Shown here: in pieces, positions 54,691-63,157 of the stretch | How the letters are laid out: each line of letters begins with the position of its first letter | Numbering within the stretch: position 1 is the stretch's first letter | Assembly (NCBI RefSeq): GCF_900104535.1 | Contig: NZ_LT629710.1 | Location: 186,001-250,000, forward strand | DNA from: Nakamurella panacisegetis | GTDB taxonomy: Bacteria; Actinomycetota; Actinomycetes; Mycobacteriales; Nakamurellaceae | Direction of reading: 5' to 3' | Length of the DNA stretch: 64,000 nucleotides | The notes under the pieces: generated by a model | What the model was told of the DNA's origin: nothing | Seen by the model: only the letters and a program-made list of their open reading frames with translations | Database searches by the model: none | Program-made: the position numbers and the translations under genes

Positions 54691-54733
54691 ACCAGCACGA
54701 TCCCGGCTGGTCAGGCCCCACGGCAGGCCCGGA

Positions 54734-57700
54734 TCAGGAGGTCGGAGCGGCCGGTCCGGCCGGGCGGGACGCGGCCCGGCGACGGCGCGCGGGCGCCTTC
54801 ACCGCGACTGGCTCGCCATCGACCGGGGCGGCCACGGCCGGCGTGGTGAGCACCGGCTCGGCGATCACCGCGGCCGGCACCTGCGCCGGGGGCCCTGCCG
54901 ACGCCTCGGCGGAGCCGTTCGGCGCCGCCTCGGCTGCGGCCGCGCCGGCTGCTCGGCTGCCCCGGCGTCGTGCCGGGGCCCGCTTACGGGCGACCGGCGG
55001 TTCCGTCGCGACGACCGGTTCTGCCGGCTCGGCGACCGGTTCGACCGTCGCGATCGCACCTTCGACGGCCTGCGCCGCTTCCGCCGCGATCGCGGCCTGT
55101 ACGTCGGCCACTGCCTCCTCGGCCTCCAACTCGGCCACCACGTCCTGCGCGCCGGCTGCGGCGACATCGACGACCGGTTCGACGACCTCGGGGGCCTGGA
55201 CCTCGGGAACGGCCACGGTCTCGATCACCGGGACCTCGGGGGCGGCCACGCTCAGCACATCCTCGGCCGGCGCGGAACCGGTCACCGGGGTTGGGGCACC
55301 GGCCGGGCGACCGGCCGCACGGCGACCACGGCGACGGCCACCGGTCGGCTCAGTCGTTTCGACGACCGGCGCGAGACCGACCGGAGCTCCGGCAACCGGC
55401 TGCGATGCGACCGGCTGCGACGCGGCCTGCTGCAACGCCTGCCGGTCGAGGGCGGCCAGGACGGCCGAAACGGCGTCGGAGGCGTCCCTGGACTTCGGTG
55501 CGTTGAAGGACGCGTCGCCCCGGGCCGGGGCGGCCGCGGCAACCATCGGCCGCTCGGTCGGGCCGTCGGGCCGGTGCTCCTCGTGGTGTTCGTCGACGCC
55601 ACGCACCGGCGGCTTCGGACCGCGCGGATCCGGCGGCCGCACCGCGGCAGCCACCACCTTGACGACCGGCTGCTCGGCGACGGCTGCTTCCTGGCGACCC
55701 CGACCGCGACGATTACGGCCGGAACGGGCCTCGGCGTCGTTGTCCGCCGTCACCGCCGCTTGGTCCTGAATCGGGACGTCGTGCAGGATCAGCCCGCGTC
55801 CGTGGCAGTGCGGGCAAGGCTCGGAGAAGGCCTCGACCAGCCCGGTACCCATCTTCTTGCGGGTCATCTGGATGAGCCCGAGCGAGGTGACCTCGGCGAC
55901 CTGGTGGCGGGTCCGGTCTCGACCGAGACACTCGGTCAGCCGCCGCATCACCAGTTCACGGTTGGACTCCAGCACCATGTCGATGAAGTCGACGACGATG
56001 ATCCCGCCGATGTCGCGCAGGCGCAGCTGCCGCACGACCTCCTCGGCCGCTTCCAGGTTGTTCTTGGTGACGGTCTCCTCGAGATTGCCGCCGGAGCCGG
56101 TGTACTTGCCGGTGTTCACGTCGATGACCGTCATGGCCTCGGTGCGGTCGATCACCAGGGAGCCGCCGGACGGCAGGTAGACCTTGCGCTCCAGCGCCTT
56201 GGCGATCTGCTCGTCGATCCGGTAGGCCGCGAAGACATCGTTGGGTCCGTCGTACTTGGACACCCGGTCGGCCAGTTCCGGCGCGACCGCGTTGATGTAA
56301 GCGGACACCGGCTCGTAGGCCTGGTCGCCGTCGAGCACCAGCCGGGTGATGTCGGAGTTGAACAGGTCGCGGACGACCTTGATCAGCGTGTCCGGCTCGG
56401 CCGAGAGCAACAGCGGAGCGTTCGACTTCTTCTGCGCCTGGCGGGAGATCTCCTCCCACTGGGACTTCAGGCGTTCGACGTCACGGGCCAGTTCCTCCTC
56501 GGCCACACCCTCGGCCGCGGTACGGATGATCACTCCGGCGTCCTCGGGGACGATCCGATCCAGGATCGACTTCAGGCGCTTGCGCTCGGTGTCCGGCAGC
56601 TTCCGTGAGATACCGGTCGCACCGCCGCCCGGCACGTAGACCAGGAAGCGACCGGGGAGGGAGATCTGCGTGGTGAGACGGGCGCCCTTCTGCCCGACCG
56701 GATCCTTGGACACCTGGACCAGCAAGGTGTCGCCGCCGGACAACGCGGTCTCGATGCGGCGGGCCTTTCCGGCCAGACCAGCAGCGTCCCAGTTGACCTC
56801 ACCGGCGTACAGGACCGCGTTGCGCCCCTTGCCGATGTCGACGAACGCAGCTTCCATCGACGGCAGCACGTTCTGCACCTTGCCGAGGTAGATGTTGCCC
56901 ATCAGCGACTCGGAGCCGGCGCGGGACACGAAGTGCTCGACCAGAACGCCGTCCTCGAGCAGCGCGACCTGCGCCAGGTCACCGCGCTGCCGGACGGCCA
57001 TGACGCGTTCGACCGCCTCGCGGCGGGCCAGGAATTCGGCTTCGGTGAGGATCTGCGGTCGGCTGCGGGTGCCCCGGCCCTCCCGGCGACGCTGACGCTT
57101 GGCCTCCAGCCGCGTCGACCCGCGAACCCCCTGGACCTCGTTGGAGCTGCTGCCGGCGGCCTTCTCGCTGCGCGGCTCGCGAACGTGGATGACCGTGTTG
57201 TCCGGTTCGTCCTCGGTCTTGCCCTCGTCGGCACCGCCCTCGGACGAACCACCGCGCCGACGCCGACGCCGACGCCGACGGGTCGCCCCGTCGCCACCGG
57301 TCTCTTCCTCGCCGGACTCCTCGTCCTCTTCGGTTTCGCCCGACGGCTCCGACTCGTCCGCAGTGCGCTCGCCGTTCTCCGCGGACGGCTCCTCGCCGAA
57401 CTCGTTCGACTCGTCCTGACCATCGGATACCCGTCCGCGCCCACGGCGGCCACGGCGCCGACGACGACGAGCCGCCTGCTCGCTCTCTTCTTCCTCGTCC
57501 GTGGTCGAGACCTCGCCGGTGGTCGACGCGCCTTCGCCCTCGGTCTCGACCTCGGCGGAGATCTGTTCCCCGACCTCGGCTACCGGACCGGTCGACGGTG
57601 CGGCCACCGTGTCGGCCTCGTGCTCAGCCTGCTCGGTCGCGCGGCCTCGACCGCCGGAACGACCACGACGACGGCGACCGGAGCGGGAGGCGCCGGTCTC

Positions 57701-58165
57701 CTGGGCTTCGGCGTCGACCTCGGCCACCTCGACGGCCACGGCCTCGGTCACCTCGACCGGTACGGGAACGGCACCGGCGTCCAGGGTGGGTTCGGCGGTC
57801 TCGGCCGTGGTGGCCTTGGCCCCGCGGCGGCGGCGGGCCGGCTTCGCCTCGGCCGGCGGCAGGAACAGGGGGGCGGCGAAGAATCCGGGGTCGAGCTCGG
57901 CCGAGGTGCTCTCCACCGCGGCGACCAGGTCCGGCTCCGCGGGCGGCGCACCGGCCACTCCGAGGAGGGCGGTCAGGTAGGTGGTGGCGTCGGCCGCGGG
58001 CACCGAGGACGATGCCGAGCCGACCGTCACACCGGCCGCGGCGAGCCCGGCGATGACCTCCTTGGAGGTCAGACCGGCCCGTTTGGCCAGTTCGTGCACC
58101 CGTAACTTGGTCGGTAGATCGGCCAGCGCCTGATCAAGGGAAATGGTTGTGTCCGAAGCAGTCAC
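54734..58165 (-). CDS. rne: Ribonuclease E/G with long charged extensions
   Basis: This is the endoribonuclease that heads bulk RNA decay. The 1143-residue protein has an unusual N-terminus (residues 15-50, LRVHELAKRAGLTSKEVI) resembling the IF2_N domain, then about 300 residues of Glu and Arg runs, a catalytic core with the S1 domain (NIYLGKVQNVLPSMEAAFVDIG), DNase I-like FIDMVLESNRE with metal Asp residues, and a zinc-link CPHCHGRG, then an Ala/Val-rich C-terminal arm of about 300 residues. GTG at 58165 with GAGAGAGGAA 10 bases upstream. Position matches mycobacterial Rv2444c. Confidence 0.95.
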   Translation of the reverse strand: MTASDTTISLDQALADLPTKLRVHELAKRAGLTSKEVIAGLAAAGVTVGSASSSVPAADATTYLTALLGVAGAPPAEPDLVAAVESTSAELDPGFFAAPLFLPPAEAKPARRRRGAKATTAETAEPTLDAGAVPVPVEVTEAVAVEVAEVDAEAQETGASRSGRRRRGRSGGRGRATEQAEHEADTVAAPSTGPVAEVGEQISAEVETEGEGASTTGEVSTTDEEEESEQAARRRRRRGRRGRGRVSDGQDESNEFGEEPSAENGERTADESEPSGETEEDEESGEEETGGDGATRRRRRRRRRGGSSEGGADEGKTEDEPDNTVIHVREPRSEKAAGSSSNEVQGVRGSTRLEAKRQRRREGRGTRSRPQILTEAEFLARREAVERVMAVRQRGDLAQVALLEDGVLVEHFVSRAGSESLMGNIYLGKVQNVLPSMEAAFVDIGKGRNAVLYAGEVNWDAAGLAGKARRIETALSGGDTLLVQVSKDPVGQKGARLTTQISLPGRFLVYVPGGGATGISRKLPDTERKRLKSILDRIVPEDAGVIIRTAAEGVAEEELARDVERLKSQWEEISRQAQKKSNAPLLLSAEPDTLIKVVRDLFNSDITRLVLDGDQAYEPVSAYINAVAPELADRVSKYDGPNDVFAAYRIDEQIAKALERKVYLPSGGSLVIDRTEAMTVIDVNTGKYTGSGGNLEETVTKNNLEAAEEVVRQLRLRDIGGIIVVDFIDMVLESNRELVMRRLTECLGRDRTRHQVAEVTSLGLIQMTRKKMGTGLVEAFSEPCPHCHGRGLILHDVPIQDQAAVTADNDAEARSGRNRRGRGRQEAAVAEQPVVKVVAAAVRPPDPRGPKPPVRGVDEHHEEHRPDGPTERPMVAAAAPARGDASFNAPKSRDASDAVSAVLAALDRQALQQAASQPVASQPVAGAPVGLAPVVETTEPTGGRRRGRRAAGRPAGAPTPVTGSAPAEDVLSVAAPEVPVIETVAVPEVQAPEVVEPVVDVAAAGAQDVVAELEAEEAVADVQAAIAAEAAQAVEGAIATVEPVAEPAEPVVATEPPVARKRAPARRRGSRAAGAAAAEAAPNGSAEASAGPPAQVPAAVIAEPVLTTPAVAAPVDGEPVAVKAPARRRRAASRPAGPAAPTS

Positions 58166-58179
58166 AGCTTGTTGGTTCC

Positions 58180-58209
58180 TCTCTCAAGGCCCCCGGGCGC
58201 GTTGAGAGA
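58180..58209 (-). promoter_or_regulatory. Hairpin at the rne ribosome binding site
   Basis: TCTCTCAA (58180-58187) and TTGAGAGA (58202-58209) form a perfect 8-bp stem in the 318-bp leader 58166-58483. On the minus strand the 3' arm ends in TTGAGAGA, immediately followed by GGAA, so the stem covers part of the Shine-Dalgarno. The rest of the leader shows no gene. Confidence 0.5.
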
Positions 58210-58483
58210 ACGCGTCCGCACAGGAGCCTTCACGAATATCGATGTCCTGCCCGACGCGAACGCCGGACAGGGAAGTCTGCAGTGGTCCAGCCGACTCGGC
58301 CCTGCTGCGGCGGCGAGCGAACCCGTCGATGTGTCACGCATCGGAGAGCTTCGTCGCCGGCTCGCACAAGGCCCACTGGCTGGGTCCGAGCCGGGAAATC
58401 CCAGCACCGAACCACCCCCAGTATCCCACACGGGGACCGACGGGCCGGTTCCGACGCGGATCGTGCGCTCCGACGGCAGCCCG

Positions 58484-59323
58484 TCAGCGCAGCAGCAGCC
58501 TCTCCAGGCGGCGCGACGCGACCGCTACCCCGACCATCATCATCACCGCGAAATAGACCAGATGGAGGAAGAGAGAGGGGGTCACCAGCCCGAGACACAG
58601 GCCGCGCATCAACTCGATCGCGTGATAGAGGGGCAGGCATTCCACCACGAGCTGGATCGGCCGGGGATAGACCCCGAGCGGGTAGAACGTGGTCGAGAAC
58701 AGGAACATCGGCAACAGCGCGACGGTGACCCACTCCAGGTGCTGGAACGTCTTCATGTAGGACGTGACCGCCATGCCAACAGCCGCGAAACCGAAGGCGA
58801 CGAGGAGCGCGACCGGCACCGCCAACAGCGCCCACCAGGACGAGAGCAGGCCCAGCGCCAGCAGCACCAGCACGAAGGCGCTCGAGTACAGGCCCCCGCG
58901 GAACAGCGACCAGATGATCTCCCCGAGCGCGACGTCGACCGGACCGAGGGACGTCGCCAGCATCCCGTCGTAGAGCTTGGCGAACTTCATCTTGAAGAAG
59001 ACGTTGTTCGTCGAATCGAGCACCGCGCCGTTCATCGCCGAGGTGGCCAGCAGGGCCGGCGCGATGTACGCGGCGTAGGAGATCGGTACACCGTTCCCGA
59101 CGTGGATCGGTCCGACCAGCGCGCCCAGCCCACGACCCATTGCCAGCAGGTAGAACAGCGGCTCGAAGAACCCGGAGACGACGGCCAGCCACGACTGCTT
59201 GTAGACCCGCAGCGCTCGCTCCAGGATGACGTGGGTCCGGCCCGCGTACAGGTGCAGGGGCACCACCCGCAGCAGCAACAATGACGGCCCCCGACCGCGG
59301 GTCGGGAGGTGCCGGCTCGTCAT
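58484..59323 (-). CDS. ABC-2 exporter permease, second subunit
   Basis: The 279-residue membrane protein is an ABC-2 type permease with about six helices and the characteristic C-terminal helix pair. It carries the SYMKTFQHLEWV and LPLYHAIELMRGL blocks seen in NodJ/DrrB-like exporters. Its ATG overlaps the stop of the first permease (ATGA). Together with the ATPase it should form an export complex; substrate unknown. It ends about 320 bases before the rne start on the same strand. Confidence 0.88.
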   Translation of the reverse strand: MTSRHLPTRGRGPSLLLLRVVPLHLYAGRTHVILERALRVYKQSWLAVVSGFFEPLFYLLAMGRGLGALVGPIHVGNGVPISYAAYIAPALLATSAMNGAVLDSTNNVFFKMKFAKLYDGMLATSLGPVDVALGEIIWSLFRGGLYSSAFVLVLLALGLLSSWWALLAVPVALLVAFGFAAVGMAVTSYMKTFQHLEWVTVALLPMFLFSTTFYPLGVYPRPIQLVVECLPLYHAIELMRGLCLGLVTPSLFLHLVYFAVMMMVGVAVASRRLERLLLR

Positions 59324-60117
59324 ACGACCAACCGCCGCTCGAACTTCGCTCGCGCGAGCCACCAGCCCAGCCCGGTCAGCAGCACCAGCAGGGCCAGGTG
59401 CCCCAGCCCGGGCCACCATCGCCAGTCTCCGAGGGCGGCGGCGCGGGCCAGTTCGTTGCCGTGCCAGAGCGGGGAGATCCACGCTAGCGGGCGCGCGGCC
59501 ACCGGCAGCGCACTGATCGGGAAGAACGAGCCGGAGACGAGCGTCATCGGGACCAGGCCGAACCGGAACACCACGTTGAACGCCTGCCCGTCCTTCCTCA
59601 GTACCGCCGACAGCGCGACGACCCACACCGCACAGGACAGGCCGGTCAACACGGCGATCGGGATCATCAGGACGCCGGCCGGTCGCCCGGCCACGCCGAA
59701 CGCCAGCAGCACCAGGTAGTAGATCGCCGACCCCAGCGCGAGCCTCAGCCCGATGAACAGCACCTGCGCATCGGCCACCTGCCCGGGCGTGACCGGAGTG
59801 GAGGTGATCCCCCAGAACACCTGGGTCCACTTGAACCCACCCAGGACGGGGAACGACGCCTCCCCGACGCCGGTCTGCACGGCCGCCGCGGTGAGCAGGG
59901 CCGGGGCCAGGAAGCGCACGTAGTCGACCCCGCCGAGCGATGCGGTGCCGTTGCCTGCGTCGACCAGGGAGCCGAGACCGACGCCGAGGGCGACCAGGTA
60001 GAGCAGCGGGGTGACGATCGACGAGAAGATGCTCGAGGTGAGGAACCGCCGGGCGACCCGCAGCCGGTATTCGACGACCATCAGGGTGCCCGATCGCGTG
60101 GTGGCGGCGCCCGTCAT
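59320..60117 (-). CDS. ABC-2 exporter permease, first subunit
   Basis: The 265-residue permease has about six helices and GFKWTQVFWGITSTPVTPGQVADAQ, split around the cytoplasmic loop typical of NodJ/DrrB-like subunits. It begins on the last base of the ATPase stop and overlaps the second permease. A full operon of one ATPase and two unlike permeases suggests a heterodimeric transmembrane part. Confidence 0.88.
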   Translation of the reverse strand: MTGAATTRSGTLMVVEYRLRVARRFLTSSIFSSIVTPLLYLVALGVGLGSLVDAGNGTASLGGVDYVRFLAPALLTAAAVQTGVGEASFPVLGGFKWTQVFWGITSTPVTPGQVADAQVLFIGLRLALGSAIYYLVLLAFGVAGRPAGVLMIPIAVLTGLSCAVWVVALSAVLRKDGQAFNVVFRFGLVPMTLVSGSFFPISALPVAARPLAWISPLWHGNELARAAALGDWRWWPGLGHLALLVLLTGLGWWLARAKFERRLVV

Positions 60118-61118
60118 CAGTCGACCAAGCTCCGGCCGCTGAGCCGGAGGAACACGTCCTCCAGGGTCGACCGGCGGACCAGAGTGGACACCGGCCGCAA
60201 CCCCCGTCCCAGGGCACTGCTCAGGGCCTCCTCACCGTCGGAGGTGTACAGCAGCAACCGGTCCGGGAGCACCTCGATCCGGTCCGCGAGATCGGCGACC
60301 CGGGGCTCGGCCTCGCGCTGGGCCCCTGGAGCGAACCGGAGCTCGAGGACCTCGCGGGTCGAGTAGCGCTCGATCAGCTCCGTCGGCGAACCCATGGCCG
60401 CGATCCGACCACCATCCACCACCACCAGCCGGTCGCACAGCTGCTCGGCCTCGTCCATGTAATGGGTGGTCAGGATCAGCGTGACCCCCTGCTGCTTCAA
60501 CCGGAACAGCCGGTCCCAGAGCACGTGGCGGGCCTGGGGGTCCAACCCGGTGGTCGGCTCGTCCAGCAGCAGCATCTCCGGGTCGTTCATCAACGACCGA
60601 GCGATGGTCAGCCGGCGCTTCATCCCACCGGAGAGAGACTCGACCGTGGCCTTGGCCTTGTCCTGCAGCTGCGCGAACTCCAGCAACTCGTCGGCCTTGG
60701 CCCAGCATGCCTTGCGGCTGATCCCGAAGTAGCGGCCGTAGATGAACAGGTTCTCCCGCACCGACAGCTCGAGGTCCAGGTTGTCCTGCTGGGGCACGAC
60801 ACCGATCCGGGCCCGGATGGCGATGCCGTCGAGCGACGGGTCCAGCCCGAGGATGCGCAGGTCGCCGCCGGTGCGCGGGGAAACGCAGGCGATCATCCGC
60901 ATGGTCGTCGACTTGCCGGCGCCGTTGGGACCGAGGAAGCCGAACGCCTCGCCCCGCGGAACCTGCAGGTCGATCCCCCGCACCGCGTGGACCGGGTCAC
61001 CCCCCTTGACGGGGAAGGACTTGCGCAGCCCGACCGCGCTGATCATCGAACCGTCACGGTCCGCCGCCGTCATCGACGGCGTCCCGGATCCGCGCCCCAC
61101 CCCAGACATCTCAGTCAC
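60117..61118 (-). CDS. ABC exporter ATP-binding subunit (NodI/DrrA-like)
   Basis: The 333-residue ATPase has Walker A GPNGAGKST, signature LSGGMKRRLTIA, Walker B MLLLDEPTTGLDP and the switch His in TTHYMDEAEQ. The C-terminal domain of about 80 residues after the nucleotide fold is typical of DrrA/NodI-type exporters of drugs, lipids or glycans. The start is GTG at 61118; an ATG three codons in is possible. No resistance or biosynthetic gene is adjacent. Confidence 0.93.
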   Translation of the reverse strand: MTEMSGVGRGSGTPSMTAADRDGSMISAVGLRKSFPVKGGDPVHAVRGIDLQVPRGEAFGFLGPNGAGKSTTMRMIACVSPRTGGDLRILGLDPSLDGIAIRARIGVVPQQDNLDLELSVRENLFIYGRYFGISRKACWAKADELLEFAQLQDKAKATVESLSGGMKRRLTIARSLMNDPEMLLLDEPTTGLDPQARHVLWDRLFRLKQQGVTLILTTHYMDEAEQLCDRLVVVDGGRIAAMGSPTELIERYSTREVLELRFAPGAQREAEPRVADLADRIEVLPDRLLLYTSDGEEALSSALGRGLRPVSTLVRRSTLEDVFLRLSGRSLVD

Positions 61119-61216
61119 AGGTTGGGACCGTACGCCAGGGAGCCGACAGTCTCACGCGAGTAGAAGCCGAGCCGGGCGCATCACTCAGCATTTGCGCAGG
61201 TAAGACGAACGACACC

Positions 61217-61256
61217 CGGTCAAGTAGCGGTCAAGTGCCCAGGGCGGCGGTAGAAT
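61217..61256 (+). promoter_or_regulatory. Promoter with two 11-bp-phased direct repeats
   Basis: CGGTCAAGT occurs at 61217-61225 and again at 61228-61236, one helical turn apart, followed by a -10 TAGAAT at 61251-61256. The second repeat occupies the -35 position, the arrangement of activation by an OmpR/PhoB-family response regulator. No consensus -35 is present. Likely start near 61263. Confidence 0.5.
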
Positions 61257-61279
61257 CGCCCTCAAGAATCACTCGATCG

Positions 61280-61319
61280 GACGTATACAACGGCGGCACC
61301 GCCGCCGTCTTCATACGTC
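61280..61319 (+). other. Nested hairpin in the leader of the LATTG protein gene
   Basis: GACGTAT/ATACGTC outer arms and ACGGCGGC/GCCGCCGT inner arms stack with only 3- and 4-base internal loops and a 3-base terminal loop. It would lie about 17 bases into the transcript and 87 bases before the start codon. Confidence 0.6.
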
Positions 61320-61405
61320 TAGAGCGTGACGGTCCTGTGAGATTGCTCAGCCGACCCGGCCGGTACGCCACCGCCGGGAACCAGTTCTCGAGGAAGGGAA
61401 GTTCG

Positions 61406-61684
61406 ATGCGACGGGTCAAACGGATGTCGTCCGCGGCCGTGCTCGCCCTGCTGACCCTGTTCACCCTCCTGCTGGTCGCCCCGGCGGCCGCCGCGGCCGC
61501 CACGGTCGACGACGTGAGCCCCACCGTCACCCCGACCAGCGGTCGCTCCGAACCCATGGCGCTGGCCACCACCGGTCTGGACATCACCGTCCCGGTCATC
61601 ATCGGCATCGTCATGCTGGTGGTGGGCATCGCCGTCGTGTCCTGGGCGTTCCTGCGCACCGGCTCGGCCGACCAGCGTCACTGA
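61406..61684 (+). CDS. Small LATTG-anchored surface protein
   Basis: The 92-residue product has a signal peptide (basic MRRVKRM, hydrophobic core to about residue 26, cleavage likely after the Ala run near 32), a mature stretch of about 20 Thr/Ser/Pro-rich residues, the sorting motif LATTG at 53-57, a membrane helix (60-83) and a short tail with Arg and His. LAXTG is recognised by class E sortases of high-GC actinobacteria. ATG at 61406 follows AGGAAGGGAA. No sortase gene is in the window. Confidence 0.7.
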   Translation: MRRVKRMSSAAVLALLTLFTLLLVAPAAAAAATVDDVSPTVTPTSGRSEPMALATTGLDITVPVIIGIVMLVVGIAVVSWAFLRTGSADQRH

Positions 61685-61726
61685 CTTCGATCCCCCGCCC
61701 CTGACGCCAGTTCCACCGGATCGGGA

Positions 61727-62299
61727 TCAGAACTCCTTGACGAGCAGTACCTCGTCCCGGTCGTCGCCCGGAGCCACCCGGATCCAGTTCGGCAAGCGGC
61801 CCACCTCGCGGAATCCGAAGCGGCCGTAGAACTCCGCGAGCCCGACGCCGTCCCGTACCCGCAGCTGGACGCGCTCCAGTGTCATCTCGGCGGCCAGCTC
61901 GAGCACGGCCTCGACCAGGCGGCGACCGATCCCCGTCCCCTGGCTGCCGGGCGAGACCATCACCTGCGTGATCGACCCGGTGTGGGACTGCGTCTGCCGT
62001 CCCGGCCGGATGGAGGCGAAGCCGATGACGTCACGGCCGCGGACGGCCGCGACGGCCCGGACCCGACCGGACCGCAGATCCTCGATCACGGTGGCCACCG
62101 CTCCCCCGACCGCCACCCGGTCGACCGGCGGCGTGAAGCCCACTGCCCCGCCGGCCTCGGAGACGGAGTGCCAGAGGTTCAGCAGGGCCAGGGCGAAAGC
62201 GTTGTCGGAGGCCATCTCGCCGCCGGGACCGACCCGGCGGATCTCGACCGGTTGGTCACTCGCCCGGTGTCCGGCCGCGAGCAACGGGTGTTCGCTCAC
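61727..62299 (-). CDS. GNAT family N-acetyltransferase
   Basis: The 190-residue protein has the GNAT acetyl-CoA loop [15 protein letters not shown] near residue 130 and ends with the fold's last strand ([15 protein letters not shown]). The GTG at 62299 overlaps the ndk stop, so it is the last gene of folC-DUF4233-ndk. Substrate unknown. Confidence 0.88.
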   Translation of the reverse strand: MSEHPLLAAGHRASDQPVEIRRVGPGGEMASDNAFALALLNLWHSVSEAGGAVGFTPPVDRVAVGGAVATVIEDLRSGRVRAVAAVRGRDVIGFASIRPGRQTQSHTGSITQVMVSPGSQGTGIGRRLVEAVLELAAEMTLERVQLRVRDGVGLAEFYGRFGFREVGRLPNWIRVAPGDDRDEVLLVKEF

Positions 62300-62706
62300 A
62301 GGCCGGGGAACCAGAGGCCGATCTCGCGCTCGGCCGACTCGGGCGAATCGGAGCCGTGCACCAGGTTCAGCTGGGTCTCGAGGCCGAAGTCTCCGCGGAT
62401 GGTGCCGGGGGTGGCCTTCTCGACCGGATCGGTGCCGCCGGCCAGCTGACGGAAGGCGGGGATGGCCCGCTCGCCCTCGACCACCATGGCCACGACCGGG
62501 CCGGAGGTGATGAACTCGATCAACGATGGGAAGAACGGGCGCTCGACGTGCTCGGCGTAGTGCGCCTTGGCCGTCTCCTCGCTGACCGTCCGCAGCTCGA
62601 GGGCGGCAAGGGTCAGGCCCTTGCGTTCGATGCGGGAGATGACCTCACCGACCAGAGCACGGGCGACGCCGTCGGGCTTGACCAGGACGAGGGTGCGTTC
62701 GGACAC
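62296..62706 (-). CDS. ndk: Nucleoside diphosphate kinase
   Basis: Ndk balances NTP and dNTP pools by phosphate transfer from ATP. The 136-residue protein begins [14 protein letters not shown] and has the phospho-His in [15 protein letters not shown] near residue 117. GTG at 62706 has AAGGAG nine bases upstream. It is 52 bases from the DUF4233 gene. Confidence 0.97.
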   Translation of the reverse strand: MSERTLVLVKPDGVARALVGEVISRIERKGLTLAALELRTVSEETAKAHYAEHVERPFFPSLIEFITSGPVVAMVVEGERAIPAFRQLAGGTDPVEKATPGTIRGDFGLETQLNLVHGSDSPESAEREIGLWFPGL

Positions 62707-62758
62707 GACGATGAACTCCTTGGTTGATGAGAGGTGGTACTGCCCCGACACGGGATCG

Positions 62759-63157
62759 TCAGGCTGGTGGTCTGGGGAGCGTACCGGCCGCCAGACGGCG
62801 CCGGAACTCGTTGCGGAACCAGATGATCAACGCCCAGACGAGCGCGAACACGATGCCCATCACGCCCAGCGAGGGGGTGACGAACCAGCCGGCGATCATC
62901 AGGGCCTGCAACGTCAGGGCTGCCGGGACGAACCAAGGGCGGCGTACGAACCCGCACAGGGCGACCAGCGCCGCGGCCAGGACACAGATCGCGACGACGC
63001 CGAGGCCGCTCGTCCCGGAGCCCGTGTTCCGGGCCACCGGGATGGACAGCAGCACCACGACCACCTCGAGGATGAGCGTGGCCGACATGACGCCGCGCAG
63101 ACCCCGCTCCGGGTCGTACGGTCGGGTCAGGGGGGTCGGCTGGTCGGGCTCCGTCAT
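62759..63157 (-). CDS. DUF4233 membrane protein
   Basis: The 132-residue protein has four membrane helices and the family start [17 protein letters not shown]4233 proteins lie between folC and ndk in many actinobacteria (Rv2446c), but their role is unknown. The ATG overlaps the folC stop (ATGA). Confidence 0.9.
   Translation of the reverse strand: MTEPDQPTPLTRPYDPERGLRGVMSATLILEVVVVLLSIPVARNTGSGTSGLGVVAICVLAAALVALCGFVRRPWFVPAALTLQALMIAGWFVTPSLGVMGIVFALVWALIIWFRNEFRRRLAAGTLPRPPA

Noticed and set aside
58166..58483. A GATACT hexamer at 58425-58420 as the rne promoter
   Set aside because: No acceptable -35 lies at the right distance, so I did not list it as a promoter.
58169..59284. A 371-codon plus-strand frame opposite the ABC permease and the rne leader
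   Set aside because: Gln/Arg/His-rich composition, no motif, and the minus-strand permease is well supported.
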